Shown piece by piece: positions 1 to 8,730 of a DNA stretch of 64,000 nucleotides. Source of the DNA: Helicobacter pametensis ATCC 51478 (GTDB lineage Bacteria; Campylobacterota; Campylobacteria; Campylobacterales; Helicobacteraceae); contig NZ_KI912401.1 of assembly GCF_000518225.1 (NCBI RefSeq), forward strand, positions 78,481 to 142,480, read 5' to 3'. A program made the translations under genes and the position numbers. The notes below the pieces were generated by a model. It saw only the letters and a program-made list of their open reading frames with translations, did no database searches and was not told the DNA's origin. Every line of letters starts with the position of its first letter. Position 1 is the first letter of the stretch.

Positions 1-452
1 GATGTGAAGCCCCCAAGCATATTGACAAGAGCTGAGGGGATAAAAAATGGTGTAATTCTCCTAGGACCTTTTTCGTGGCAAGTGATTGAGTTAGTCTCGA
101 TATTGGCAAGCCCTCCAATTCCAGAAGCAGAACTTACGCCAAACATTTCTGAGATTTCATCTTGACATTTACCACTCTGATCGATCAATCCACTATCAAG
201 CATCGCTTCTTTGGATGCTTTGAGAGCGATTTGGATAAAACGCGCTGCCTTTTTGACTTCTTTGGGTTCCATGACCTCCTCTGGATTAAAGCCTTCAATC
301 TCTCCAGCAATCTGAACTGGGAAATGATCAGCATCAAATGAAGAAATTCTTCTAATCCCACAGTTTCCTTCAATAATGGATTTAAAAGAACTTTTTTTAT
401 CTAATCCCAAAGAATTAATCATACCAAGACCAGTCACAACGACACGACGCAT
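1..452 (-). CDS. fabF: 3-oxoacyl-ACP synthase II, 5' part only
   Basis: Condensing enzyme of fatty-acid elongation. Only about the first 150 residues of a normally ~410-residue protein are inside the window. The N-terminus (MRRVVVTGLGMINSLG) is the standard FabF opening, and AAGGAG lies five bases before the ATG. The catalytic Cys-His-His triad would fall beyond the window edge, so activity cannot be judged. It follows acpP by 48 bp on the same strand. The order rpsU, fabG, acpP, fabF matches what is known from Helicobacter pylori, which supports the call. Confidence 0.93.
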   Translation of the reverse strand, partial: MRRVVVTGLGMINSLGLDKKSSFKSIIEGNCGIRRISSFDADHFPVQIAGEIEGFNPEEVMEPKEVKKAARFIQIALKASKEAMLDSGLIDQSGKCQDEISEMFGVSSASGIGGLANIETNSITCHEKGPRRITPFFIPSALVNMLGGFT

Positions 453-500
453 TTTTTCTCCTTCAATTTTGATATCCCTCACTCTAAAGTGAGGGAAGAA

Positions 501-731
501 TTATTTTTTCTCTTCAATATAGGCAACAACATCACCGACTGTTGCCATCTTTTCTGCTACCTCATCAGGAATCTCAATCCCCAACTTTTCTTCCAATGCC
601 ATTACAAGCTCAACAACATCCAAAGAATCAGCATTCAAATCATCTACAAATTTAGACTCAAGTTTGACCTCATCGGCACTTACACCAAGTTGCTCTACTA
701 CGATTGCTTTAACATCATCAAAAGTTGCCAT
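501..731 (-). CDS. acpP: Acyl carrier protein
   Basis: Small acidic cytoplasmic carrier (76 residues, the usual length) that holds growing acyl chains on a phosphopantetheine arm. The attachment motif DSL is visible, with the serine at residue 36. The start is preceded by AAGGAG. It sits between fabG and fabF on the same strand, the classical fab cluster arrangement, so co-transcription is likely. Confidence 0.97.
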   Translation of the reverse strand: MATFDDVKAIVVEQLGVSADEVKLESKFVDDLNADSLDVVELVMALEEKLGIEIPDEVAEKMATVGDVVAYIEEKK

Positions 732-829
732 TTATATCTCCTTACTTATGGTTAAGTTTTTCAATCTCAAGTGAGAATCAAAGCCGCGATTCTAACAAAA
801 ATATTTTAAGAATAATGCGTGACTTCAAC

Positions 830-1573
830 CTACATATAAAGTCCGCCATTGACTTTAAGTGTTTCTCCGGTGATATAAGAAGCACTATCACTTAGCAAAA
901 AGGCCACTGCCTCAGCGATCTCTTTGGCTTCACCCAATCGCCCAAGTGGAATATTTTGGAGGTAATAATCCTTGATTTCAGGCTTTAGATGCTCTGTCAT
1001 TTCTGTTTGGATGAAACCAGGGGTGATTGAGTTGAAGCGTACATTACGCGCCGCTCCCTCATAAGCAAATGATTTGGTCATTGCAATCATTCCTCCTTTG
1101 CTTGCAGCATAATTAGTCTGACCAGCATTTCCTCGCTCACCGATAATGGAGGCAATATTGACAATAGAACCTTTTCTTTGCTTGCTCATGACCTTTAGGG
1201 CCTCTCTGCACCCAATAAAACAAGAGGTGAGATTGGCATCAATCACACTTGTGAAATCTTCTGTTTTCATTCTAAGGGCAAGCTTGTCATTTGTGATTCC
1301 AGCATTATTGACAAGATAAGCAAGCTCTCCATCGCTATCTACAATCGCTGAGATTGCATCACTAAAAGCTTGATCATTTGAGGCATCAAAGCAAATTGTA
1401 GCAGCTTGCCCCCCAAATGCTTGAATCTCTGCTTGAAGCGCATCAGCAAGTTCGGGTTTGGAGCGATAATTGATCCACACTTTGAGTTTGTAGCCTGCCA
1501 AAACTTTAGCTATTTCTGCTCCAATTCCTCGGCTTGAGCCTGTGATGAGTACATTTTTTCCACTAAATTTCAT
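830..1573 (-). CDS. fabG: 3-oxoacyl-ACP reductase
   Basis: NADPH-dependent short-chain dehydrogenase that reduces 3-oxoacyl-ACP in fatty-acid elongation. At 247 residues it has the family length. The Rossmann motif TGSSRGIG is at residues 11-18, NNAG at 89-92, and the catalytic set is Ser142, Tyr155, Lys159 (YAASK). AAGGAA precedes the ATG. The gene lies about 100 bp before acpP on the same strand. Confidence 0.96.
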   Translation of the reverse strand: MKFSGKNVLITGSSRGIGAEIAKVLAGYKLKVWINYRSKPELADALQAEIQAFGGQAATICFDASNDQAFSDAISAIVDSDGELAYLVNNAGITNDKLALRMKTEDFTSVIDANLTSCFIGCREALKVMSKQRKGSIVNIASIIGERGNAGQTNYAASKGGMIAMTKSFAYEGAARNVRFNSITPGFIQTEMTEHLKPEIKDYYLQNIPLGRLGEAKEIAEAVAFLLSDSASYITGETLKVNGGLYM

Positions 1574-1703
1574 GAAACATTCCTTGTAGAAGATGATTAA
1601 AGGTAGGATTGTAACAAGTAAAACCAGAGAAGTGATTGGCTTTGCTAAGAATAGATGATAAATTTATGTAGGTGATCAATTCAATCAAATAAAAGTCATA
1701 ATC

Positions 1704-1726
1704 CTGAAAACTCTAAGAGTTTTCAG
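1704..1726 (-). terminator. Inverted repeat between rpsU and fabG
   Basis: CTGAAAACTC and GAGTTTTCAG form a perfect 10-bp stem around a 3-base loop just after the rpsU stop. A T-run follows on the + strand but only a weak one on the minus strand. It could therefore be a partial terminator or an RNA-processing stem between rpsU and fabG. Structure is seen; function is inferred. Confidence 0.45.
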
Positions 1727-1733
1727 AGATTTT

Positions 1734-1946
1734 TTAGAGTCGAGACTCATAGCGTCGCAACATATAGAGACGCTTAAGCATTTTTTTCTTCGCGTTGATC
1801 TTTTGTTTTTTGCGCTTTTCTGTATTGGATTCAAAAAATCTTCTTGCTCTGCACTCAGTGACAACTAAGTTGCGGTCAGTTTGTTTTTTGAATTTTCTGT
1901 AGCCCTCATCAAAAGATTCGCTCTCGCGCATTTTAATGCCTGGCAT
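1734..1946 (-). CDS. rpsU: 30S ribosomal protein S21
   Basis: Small basic ribosomal protein of 70 residues with the conserved region [20 protein letters not shown]. An in-frame ATG lies six codons upstream, but the family N-terminus is MPGIK, so the start at 1946 is preferred. It heads the rpsU-fabG-acpP-fabF block. Confidence 0.95.
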   Translation of the reverse strand: MPGIKMRESESFDEGYRKFKKQTDRNLVVTECRARRFFESNTEKRKKQKINAKKKMLKRLYMLRRYESRL

Positions 1947-2098
1947 AAAATCACCACCAATCATAATGAAATCTTCTCTTATCGTCTTTCTTGATTTGAT
2001 CTGACCTTATGAGATAAACTCAAATTTGCTCAGATTTAATAAAAGTAAGAACAATAATAGAGAGGTGAGATTTTACATGGATTTTTGATTGTTTTGGC

Positions 2099-2125
2099 TT
2101 GAAAATTTCGTTTAGCTGCTATAAT
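2099..2125 (+). promoter_or_regulatory. Sigma-70-type promoter of tRNA-Arg
   Basis: A perfect extended -10 (TG-C-TATAAT, hexamer at 2120-2125) is preceded by TTGAAA at 2099-2104 with a 15-bp spacer. It lies 19 bp before the mature tRNA, a good position for tRNA transcription. Extended -10 boxes are typical of Helicobacter housekeeping promoters. Confidence 0.7.
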
Positions 2126-2144
2126 TCCGATTTTTAATCCATAA

Positions 2145-2221
2145 GTGTCCATAGCTCAGCTGAATAGAGCAACAGGTTGCGGTCCTGTAGGCCGGGGGTT
2201 TGAATCCCTCTGGGCACACCA
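2145..2221 (+). tRNA. tRNA-Arg, anticodon GCG
   Basis: A full cloverleaf of 77 nt can be folded. The acceptor pairs GTGTCCA with TGGGCAC, the D stem is GCTC/GAGC, and the anticodon stem ACAGG/CCTGT encloses loop TTGCGGT. The T arm is GGGGG/CCCTC with loop TTTGAAT (one G-T pair), followed by a genomically encoded ACCA end. The anticodon at loop positions 3-5 is GCG, reading CGC and CGU. Most bacteria use ACG (inosine) for this box. Confidence 0.93.
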
Positions 2222-2359
2222 TTTATGCTTCTACTCTATTTTTTCCATTATTATCTTGCGTTGTTTGTCTTGTGTTTTTCAATGATGTTTTTGTGTGTTT
2301 TTGTAGTTTGTGCATTTTGATAGAATCCAAACTTTTGAATTTACTCAAAGGATAAACAA

Positions 2360-2956
2360 ATGATGAGGAGATTTCAGATCTTTTGTTTGATTGCTGTACT
2401 TGCATCTGGACTTCAGGCTTCAAACAAGAGTGTTCAAGTAGTAGAGGGGATAGGCGATATGTTGCAATTTTTGCCAGCAATTGCTGCTATTTATGCCCTT
2501 CATATTAAGGATTATGAAGGGCTTAAAGAGCTTGCTATCGGGGTGGGATCCACGCTTGGAACTGTGATTATCTCCAAACAGGCATTGCATGCAATTAGTA
2601 AAAAAGATCCAAATCTTGTGAGATTTGCAGAACGCCCCAATCATTCCAATTTTGAAGGATTTCCATCTGGACATACTGCTTCTGCTTTTAGTGCCGTGGG
2701 ATTTCTCCAGAAGCGCTATGGTTGGAAATTTGGACTTCCTACAGCGATTTTGGCCACTTTTGTGGGATATTCTAGAATCTATGCTAGAAAGCACACTCCA
2801 TTTCAAGTTGTTGCAGGAGCGATGCTTGGATTTGGAGTGAGCTATCTTGTCGCTTCAAAATATATCGATCCCACCAAGCACAATCTATCTATGGATACAC
2901 AAACAGACATCAGAGGAAGGAGTCAATACTCCATTAGATATTCTCACTTTTTTTGA
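2360..2956 (+). CDS. PAP2-family membrane phosphatase
   Basis: 198-residue protein with an N-terminal signal-like hydrophobic stretch. It carries the PAP2 phosphatase motifs: an R-F-A-E-R-P segment near residue 92, PSGH near 102-105, and SRIYARKH near 138-145. Family members remove phosphate from lipid substrates such as undecaprenyl pyrophosphate, phosphatidylglycerophosphate or lipid A on the periplasmic side. The third motif normally ends H-x3-D, but here the Asp position is Gln (HTPFQ). The exact substrate cannot be told. Two adjacent ATG codons are possible starts. It is monocistronic between a tRNA and convergent dcd. Confidence 0.8.
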   Translation: MMRRFQIFCLIAVLASGLQASNKSVQVVEGIGDMLQFLPAIAAIYALHIKDYEGLKELAIGVGSTLGTVIISKQALHAISKKDPNLVRFAERPNHSNFEGFPSGHTASAFSAVGFLQKRYGWKFGLPTAILATFVGYSRIYARKHTPFQVVAGAMLGFGVSYLVASKYIDPTKHNLSMDTQTDIRGRSQYSIRYSHFF

Positions 2957-2980
2957 TTCTTAATTCAAGTAAGAGAGAAG

Positions 2981-3541
2981 CTATTTGAGGATTTTTGGGA
3001 GAGTGATGCCTCTTTGTCCTTGATATTTTCCTGCCTTATCCTTGTAGCTTGTCTCACACATTTCATCTCCTTGTAGAAATAAAACTTGAGCGATTCCCTC
3101 ATTTGCATAGATTTTTGCAGGCAGGGGAGTAGTATTGCTGATCTCAATTGTGATATGTCCTTCAAATTCTGGCTCAAAGGGTGTGACATTGACAATAATC
3201 CCACAACGCGCATAGGTGCTTTTACCTAGACAAATGGCCAATACATCTCTTGGCATCTTGAAATATTCAATCGTCGTGGCAAGTGCAAAAGAATTGGGTG
3301 GAACGATACAGATTTCACCTTTGTATTCCACGACATTGGCACAATCAAAATTTTTAGGATCAACAACTGTGCTATTGACATTTGTAAAAATCTTAAACTC
3401 ATCACTGACACGAATATCATACCCATAGCTACTAAGACCATAGCTCACCACGCCTCTTCCAATTTGTTTTTCACAAAATGGCGAAATCATTGCATGCTCT
3501 AAACTCATTTTGCGAATCCATTGATCTGATTTGAGTCCCAT
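2981..3541 (-). CDS. dcd: dCTP deaminase
   Basis: Deaminates dCTP to dUTP, feeding dTMP synthesis. The length (186 residues) and sequence are typical of the Dcd/trimeric dUTPase fold. GKSTYARCG carries the conserved Ser-Arg, and the catalytic Glu is in [11 protein letters not shown]. The C-terminus [10 protein letters not shown] is the family signature. It is transcribed divergently from accB. Confidence 0.95.
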   Translation of the reverse strand: MGLKSDQWIRKMSLEHAMISPFCEKQIGRGVVSYGLSSYGYDIRVSDEFKIFTNVNSTVVDPKNFDCANVVEYKGEICIVPPNSFALATTIEYFKMPRDVLAICLGKSTYARCGIIVNVTPFEPEFEGHITIEISNTTPLPAKIYANEGIAQVLFLQGDEMCETSYKDKAGKYQGQRGITLPKILK

Positions 3542-3683
3542 TGTTTTGTCCTTATAAAAAAGAAAGATTTTGTTTTATGTTATGATAGCAAACTTGCAAT
3601 ATCAAGCAAATCATGACTAGATGATTCCCTATTTTTGGTGTGTCTAGCTTTTGATTCTTAACTCAATCAGCGAGGATAAAACC

Positions 3684-4151
3684 ATGAATTTTAAAGAAAT
3701 AGAAAAACTAATTGAGCTCTTTGCGCAAAAAGAAATATCAAAGATTTCTCTCAAGGATGGAGAGTTTGAATTGTGCCTTGAGAAAGCCTCTTTGCAACCA
3801 TCACTTCCTCAGATTCCTCTTCAGCAGGTTACTACACGCCCAATGGATCAGATCACTACTCCATCTATAGAAGTCACTCAAGAGACTCCAAGTGCTACAA
3901 GTGGTGAAAGTGGGTTGTTTATCGAATCCCCAATGGTTGGGACATTTTATCGTTGTCCATCTCCCAATGCTGCTCCTTATGTCAATGTGGGAGATAAGAT
4001 CAAAAAAGGACAAGTGATTGGAATTGTTGAAGCGATGAAAATCATGAATGAAATTGAAGCAGAATTTGATTGTAAGATTGTTGAGATCGTTGCTAGTGAT
4101 GCACAGCCCGTGGAGTTTGGCTCAAAGCTGATTAAAGTGGAGAAATTATAA
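3684..4151 (+). CDS. accB: Biotin carboxyl carrier protein of acetyl-CoA carboxylase
   Basis: Carries biotin between the carboxylase and transferase halves of acetyl-CoA carboxylase. The biotinyl domain is C-terminal, with EAMKIM and the modified lysine at residue 119 of 155. A Pro/Thr-rich linker (about residues 38-70) joins it to an N-terminal helix. An in-frame upstream ATG (3651) exists, but MNFKEIEKL with AGGA before it is the usual N-terminus. accC follows after 4 bp, so the two are one operon. Confidence 0.95.
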   Translation: MNFKEIEKLIELFAQKEISKISLKDGEFELCLEKASLQPSLPQIPLQQVTTRPMDQITTPSIEVTQETPSATSGESGLFIESPMVGTFYRCPSPNAAPYVNVGDKIKKGQVIGIVEAMKIMNEIEAEFDCKIVEIVASDAQPVEFGSKLIKVEKL

Positions 4152-4155
4152 ATCC

Positions 4156-5508
4156 ATGGAGACAAAAAAATTACAACGCATTTTGATTGCAAATCGTGGC
4201 GAGATTGCTTTGCGAGCGATACGAACGATCCAAGAAATGGGGAAAGAAGCGATTGCGGTTTACTCAAAGGCAGATAAGGATGCTCATTATTTGGATGTTG
4301 CAGATGCCAAGATTTGTATAGGGAAAGAGAAATCAAGTGAGAGCTATCTCAATATCCCTGCCATCATTAGTGCTGCTGAGCTGTTTGGTGCGGATGCGAT
4401 TTTCCCTGGCTATGGATTTTTGAGCGAAAATCAACATTTCGTTGAGATTTGCAAACATCATGACATTGAATTTATTGGTCCAAGTTCTGAAGTCATGGTT
4501 TTGATGAGTGATAAATCCAAGGCCAAAGATGTGATGAAACAGGCTGGAGTTCCTGTGATTATGGGGAGTGATGGTGCACTCAAGGATTTGGATGAAGCAA
4601 GAGAAGTGGCCAAAGAGATCGGGTATCCCGTGATTATCAAGGCAGCTGCTGGAGGAGGGGGAAGAGGGATGAGAGTGGTTATGTCAGAAGAGCAGCTAGT
4701 TAATTCTTATCTTGCTGCTGAGAGTGAGGCTTTGAGTGCTTTTGGTGATGGAACTATCTATATGGAAAAATTCATCAATAAGCCCAAGCATATTGAGGTT
4801 CAGATCTTGGCAGATAAGCATGGTAATGTGGTGCATATTGGTGAGCGAGATTGCTCTGCGCAGAGAAGGCAGCAAAAATTGATTGAGGAATCTCCAGCTG
4901 TTGTGCTTTCTGAAGAAGTGCGTGAGAGATTGTTGCAGACAGCTATCAAGGCAGCTAAATACATTGGTTATGTTGGTGCTGGGACTTTTGAATTTTTGCT
5001 TGATTCCAATAATAAAGACTTTTACTTTATGGAAATGAATACGCGTTTGCAAGTTGAGCATACTGTCAGTGAAATGGTGAGTGGATTGGATTTGGTTGAA
5101 TGGATGATACGCATTGCCGAAGGAGAGAGATTGCCCAATCAAGAGGAGATTTCTTTCAATGGTCATTCAATCGAATGTCGAATCACTGCTGAGGATCCCA
5201 AAACTTTCTTTCCATGTCCAGGTAAGATCACACAGTGGATTGCTCCTGGTGGATCACATGTCAGATTAGATAGTCATGCTTATTGCAACTATGTGGTTCC
5301 TATGCATTATGATTCTATGATTGGGAAGCTCATTGTATGGGGGAAAACAAGGGATGAGGCGATTGTGCGTATGAGAAGAGCGCTTAAAGAATTTAAGATT
5401 GAAGGGATTAAGACAACGGTTCTTTTTCATATCGCTATGATGGAGAATCAAGATTTCAAACGATCACTTATCTATACAAAATATCTTGAAGAGGCATTTA
5501 AGGGATGA
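4156..5508 (+). CDS. accC: Acetyl-CoA carboxylase, biotin carboxylase subunit
   Basis: ATP-dependent carboxylation of biotin on AccB, the first step of fatty-acid synthesis. 450 residues is the family length. ANRGEIALR opens the pre-ATP-grasp domain, the glycine-rich loop KAAAGGGGRGM spans about 162-172, and MEMNTRLQVEHTVSE is the metal/biotin site. It lies directly after accB and overlaps the next gene by 4 bp (ATGA). Confidence 0.97.
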   Translation: METKKLQRILIANRGEIALRAIRTIQEMGKEAIAVYSKADKDAHYLDVADAKICIGKEKSSESYLNIPAIISAAELFGADAIFPGYGFLSENQHFVEICKHHDIEFIGPSSEVMVLMSDKSKAKDVMKQAGVPVIMGSDGALKDLDEAREVAKEIGYPVIIKAAAGGGGRGMRVVMSEEQLVNSYLAAESEALSAFGDGTIYMEKFINKPKHIEVQILADKHGNVVHIGERDCSAQRRQQKLIEESPAVVLSEEVRERLLQTAIKAAKYIGYVGAGTFEFLLDSNNKDFYFMEMNTRLQVEHTVSEMVSGLDLVEWMIRIAEGERLPNQEEISFNGHSIECRITAEDPKTFFPCPGKITQWIAPGGSHVRLDSHAYCNYVVPMHYDSMIGKLIVWGKTRDEAIVRMRRALKEFKIEGIKTTVLFHIAMMENQDFKRSLIYTKYLEEAFKG

Positions 5509-6065
5509 AAATCCAATCCCAGCCTCCATACCATCTTCCAAATATCACTTCAAATATAGACAAAACAAACCAGAAGCAAGAAAAATCTGATCAGCTGAAT
5601 CGCTTTCATAATTCAGCATTTGTTGAGCTTAAAAAACTCAATCAGCAGATCGCTCAACTTCAGGCATTTAATGTCTCATTTTCTAAGATTCAAAAAGAAC
5701 TTGATGAACTAAAAAATCTCAATATGCAAGTCAAACAATCAGATGCTAGGGTGGATTTGGTGCAGCAACGCCTTCAAAATCTTCAAAGTAGATTGGATCC
5801 CTTGTTGCGCGATGCAAGAAAGCAAGATGGACTTTCATCTCTGCCCTCAGTGATCCCTCTTGATCTCAAAAAAGCCTCCAATCAGATCAAGGATCTCAAG
5901 CTAAAGATTGATGATGCGCTTAATAAAGCTTCAGACAAAATTGAGCATTTTTTTGAATCTATGGGAGAATTTGCACTGGATGTAGAAAAATTAAAAGATC
6001 CGCGTTTGAAGGTAGCCCATAATCAAAAGTGGCTAAATTCATCTTTGCATAATCTCATCGCATGA
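5505..6065 (+). CDS. Coiled-coil protein of unknown function
   Basis: 186 residues, not recognised. Residues about 40-110 are rich in heptad Leu/Ile with Lys, Gln and Asp, predicting a long coiled coil. There is no signal peptide or membrane segment. It starts inside the accC stop (ATGA) and its own stop overlaps the pseC start in the same way, so translation of all three is probably coupled. The position next to pseC hints at an envelope or flagellar link, but this is only inference. Confidence 0.8.
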   Translation: MKIQSQPPYHLPNITSNIDKTNQKQEKSDQLNRFHNSAFVELKKLNQQIAQLQAFNVSFSKIQKELDELKNLNMQVKQSDARVDLVQQRLQNLQSRLDPLLRDARKQDGLSSLPSVIPLDLKKASNQIKDLKLKIDDALNKASDKIEHFFESMGEFALDVEKLKDPRLKVAHNQKWLNSSLHNLIA

Positions 6066-7162
6066 ATCCCTATAGTCGACAATCTCTCAATGAGGCTGAT
6101 ATCCAAGCAGTTTTGGATGTGTTGAAATCTGATTTGTTGACTCAAGGAGAGCAAACAGAATTATTTGAGCAAGAGCTAGCAAGTTATTTGGGTGCGAAAT
6201 TTGTGCTTGTTTTTAACTCAGCTACATCAGCACTTTTTAGTGCATATCGGGCACTAAATTTAGGAGGTACTGAGGTGATCACTTCACCTTTGAGCTTTGT
6301 AGCCACTGCCAATATGCTCCTTGAGAATCAGGCAATTCCTGTGTTTTGTGATATTAAAATTGATGGAAATATTGATGAAAACAAGATTGAATCATTGATT
6401 ACACCCAAGACGCGTGCGATCGTAAGTGTTGATTATGCAGGAAAGAGTGTTGAGATCGATCAGATTTATAAACTTGCACAAGCTTATGATCTTGCTTTGA
6501 TCTCGGATAGTTCACATAGTTTTGGAGGTCAATATCAAGGCAGAAAGATTGGAACTCTAGCAGATGTGACAATTTTTAGTTTTCATGCCCTTAAGCCAAT
6601 GACAACAGGTGAGGGTGGGGCATTGGTTACAGATAGTGAAGAGATTTATCAAAAAGCCAAACTGATTCGCTCTCATGGTGTGGTCAAAAAAACTTTATGG
6701 AATAGCGATGTAGCTCATAGTGGCTTTAATTTTAGATTGAGTGAATTTGCCTCTGCCCTTGGAAGATCTCAACTTAAGCGTGTAGATGACTTTATTGCTC
6801 AGCGTGAAAAGATTGCTAGATTTTATGATGAAGTATTTTTTGAGAATCCTTACTTTGATTTTTTGCCTATTCCTGTGCATATTAAAAGCTCTAGACATCT
6901 CTATCCGATTTTTTTGAAGCAGAAATATTGGTGTGCCAAAGAAAGTATTTTTGCATCCTTATTGGAGCGTGGTTTGGGTGTTCAAGTCCATTATAAGCCT
7001 ATTCATCTTTTATCTCTGTATCGCTCTTATGTTGCATCACCGCTCTATTGTGCAGAACGCTTTTATCATGCAGAGCTCTCTATTCCTTGCCATCAGTTGA
7101 TGAGTTTGGAAGATGCTAGAAAGAGTGCAGAGAACATCTTAAATCTATTTAATACACTTTAG
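6062..7162 (+). CDS. pseC: Aminotransferase of pseudaminic acid synthesis
   Basis: PLP-dependent transaminase of the DegT/DnrJ/EryC1 family. PseC makes UDP-4-amino-4,6-dideoxy-N-acetyl-L-altrosamine on the way to pseudaminic acid, the sugar that decorates Helicobacter and Campylobacter flagellins. At 366 residues it has family length. The PLP lysine is K178 in FSFHALKPMTTGEGG, preceded by the SDSSHSFGG loop. The sugar specificity is inferred from similarity and from accC linkage, as I recall in H. pylori. Confidence 0.88.
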   Translation: MNPYSRQSLNEADIQAVLDVLKSDLLTQGEQTELFEQELASYLGAKFVLVFNSATSALFSAYRALNLGGTEVITSPLSFVATANMLLENQAIPVFCDIKIDGNIDENKIESLITPKTRAIVSVDYAGKSVEIDQIYKLAQAYDLALISDSSHSFGGQYQGRKIGTLADVTIFSFHALKPMTTGEGGALVTDSEEIYQKAKLIRSHGVVKKTLWNSDVAHSGFNFRLSEFASALGRSQLKRVDDFIAQREKIARFYDEVFFENPYFDFLPIPVHIKSSRHLYPIFLKQKYWCAKESIFASLLERGLGVQVHYKPIHLLSLYRSYVASPLYCAERFYHAELSIPCHQLMSLEDARKSAENILNLFNTL

Positions 7163-7175
7163 GAATTCTTTTTGC

Positions 7176-7199
7176 TTTTTCTCCAAAAAAGGAGAAAAA
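7176..7199 (+). promoter_or_regulatory. Stem-loop containing the ribosome binding site
   Basis: TTTTTCTCC, a six-A loop and GGAGAAAAA form a perfect 9-bp hairpin directly in front of the ATG at 7200. The right arm contains the only good Shine-Dalgarno (GGAG) of the next gene. In RNA form it could mask that site. No long T-run follows, so it is not a typical terminator. Seen directly; the regulatory role is inferred. Confidence 0.45.
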
Positions 7200-7586
7200 A
7201 TGCAGATTCAAACTTCATATCAACCTTTTTCATATAGTAATCAAGCCCTTCAATCACAATATCTTAAAGATGCTGATATTAGTGACAAGGTAAAGATTCA
7301 AGAAGATAAGCAATACAATCAATCCCTGCCTGCTCTGGGAGAAGTTGCGCGGCAAACTTATGGATTATCAGTTTTGGAAAATATGAGTGATGATGAATAT
7401 CGTGCATTTTTGAGGGCAACTGCTGAGATGACAGAGAGTGAAAAGATTTTTGCAGCTCAATCTCTTTATCGTCTTAATGAGGTGTATGAATCTCGCTTTG
7501 AAAAAAATAAAAATCCCTATCAAGCGAACAATCAAGATTTTTTGAAAGCATTTTCTAATGCTCTCCAAGACATAAAGCTCTCATAA
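7200..7586 (+). CDS. Hypothetical protein, 128 residues
   Basis: Not recognised. Soluble, with a Gln/Ser/Tyr-rich first 50 residues and a helical, charged second half (residues about 65-125). There is no signal peptide and no cysteine. The start is fixed by GGAG eight bases upstream, which itself lies in a hairpin. It follows pseC by 37 bp and meets mntP tail to tail with a 6-bp overlap. A flagellar or cell-envelope role would only be a guess from its neighbours. Confidence 0.75.
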   Translation: MQIQTSYQPFSYSNQALQSQYLKDADISDKVKIQEDKQYNQSLPALGEVARQTYGLSVLENMSDDEYRAFLRATAEMTESEKIFAAQSLYRLNEVYESRFEKNKNPYQANNQDFLKAFSNALQDIKLS

Positions 7587-8159
7587 TATAGAATCTGAGT
7601 CCAAAAGATGTTGAATGAGGATTTTTATCCCCAATAGGATCAATAAACTTCCCCCAAAGATTCCAAGGATTTTCTCAGGTAGGGAATTTAGAATTTTGGA
7701 GAGATAATAACCAGCCATAACAAGTGCAAAGGTAATGATTCCAATCATCGCTGTACTGTGGAGAATTGGAAGGTTTTGAGCATAGATCATAATCCCCCCA
7801 GCAAGAGCATCAATACTTGTCGCGATGCCAAGAAGCAGTAGTGCACCCAAAGACAAAGAAAAATCTTCTTTCTCTTGATTGAGAGAATCTTTGATGATTT
7901 TTCCTCCAAGTAAAGTAAAAATCACAAACACAATCCAGTGATCTATATTTTGAGCATATTGTCCAAAGGCAAAACTTGTGCTCTTAAAGAGAAAATATCC
8001 TACTAGAGGCATCAAGAATTGAAAAAATCCCATGACAAAGGAGAGTTTCAGTCCTTGATTGATTTTTATTTCTTTGCTAACCAATCCGTAAGAAAATGCA
8101 ACCAAAAAGGCATCCAAAGCCAAAATACAAGATAAAACAAAAATTTCAAACCATTGCAT
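7581..8159 (-). CDS. mntP: MntP-type manganese efflux pump
   Basis: Small inner-membrane exporter (192 residues, six hydrophobic segments). It has the two half-repeats typical of MntP: LALDAFLVA near residues 14-22, and ATSIDALAGG in the second half. The acidic residues in these motifs bind Mn in the family. The reading frame extends upstream, but the extension is not hydrophobic and overlaps pabA, so the ATG at 8159 with AAGG before it is chosen. Its 5' end overlaps the end of pabA by 14 bp. No Mn riboswitch is visible. Confidence 0.85.
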   Translation of the reverse strand: MQWFEIFVLSCILALDAFLVAFSYGLVSKEIKINQGLKLSFVMGFFQFLMPLVGYFLFKSTSFAFGQYAQNIDHWIVFVIFTLLGGKIIKDSLNQEKEDFSLSLGALLLLGIATSIDALAGGIMIYAQNLPILHSTAMIGIITFALVMAGYYLSKILNSLPEKILGIFGGSLLILLGIKILIQHLLDSDSIL

Positions 8160-8730
8160 AAGAGAGCCTTGAATCAAGATGAATTTGAAGAAAATTTTGT
8201 AAGAGTTTGCTTCCACCTTGAGAGAGGATGGATTCTGGATGAAACTGCACCCCATAGAGAGGGAAGATTTTGTGTCTCAGTGCCATGATCACTTCATCCT
8301 CACTCCAAGCAATCGCTTCTAGCTCATTTGGTAAATTTTGCACAACTAATGAGTGATAGCGCATCACTTCTAGATTCTGAGACAAGCCTTCAAAGAGAGG
8401 GTTTGATTTGAAGGTAATTTGTGAAGTTTTGCCATGGATGGGTTGTCTGCCTTGGATGACTTCTCCACCGAAGGCATGCGCGATGCATTGGTGCCCTAGG
8501 CAAACTCCCAAAATTGGTTTTTTGATATAGAAGTTCAAAATCACTTCTTGATTGATAGGGGTATCCCTAGGGTGTCTTGGACCTGGGGAAATGATGATAT
8601 GAGTTGCTTGCTCTAAGATATCCCATACAAGATCTTGAGGGAAAAAGACGCAGATTTCTTGAGACAGTTCTTCTAAGAGATAAATTAGATTGTAGGTAAA
8701 TGAATCGTGATTGTCAATTAGAGCGATCAT
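8146..8730 (-). CDS. pabA: Glutamine amidotransferase, PabA/TrpG type
   Basis: Class I glutamine amidotransferase that supplies ammonia to chorismate-using synthases (4-amino-4-deoxychorismate for folate, or anthranilate). 194 residues, single domain. DNHDSFTYNL is the N-terminal signature, the nucleophile Cys is in GVCLGHQ, and the His-Glu pair is in FHPES. The ATG at 8730 overlaps the aroG stop (ATGA). The partner chorismate-binding subunit is not in the window, so PabA versus TrpG is not settled. Linkage to aroG fits either. Confidence 0.85.
   Translation of the reverse strand: MIALIDNHDSFTYNLIYLLEELSQEICVFFPQDLVWDILEQATHIIISPGPRHPRDTPINQEVILNFYIKKPILGVCLGHQCIAHAFGGEVIQGRQPIHGKTSQITFKSNPLFEGLSQNLEVMRYHSLVVQNLPNELEAIAWSEDEVIMALRHKIFPLYGVQFHPESILSQGGSKLLQNFLQIHLDSRLSYAMV

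Noticed and set aside
4696..5166. 156-codon open frame opposite accC
   Set aside because: Shadow of a conserved gene; composition (His, Asn, Leu runs) is typical of antisense reading.
7581..8159. Manganese (yybP-ykoY) riboswitch before mntP
   Set aside because: The upstream sequence is the coding end of pabA, with no riboswitch-like fold.
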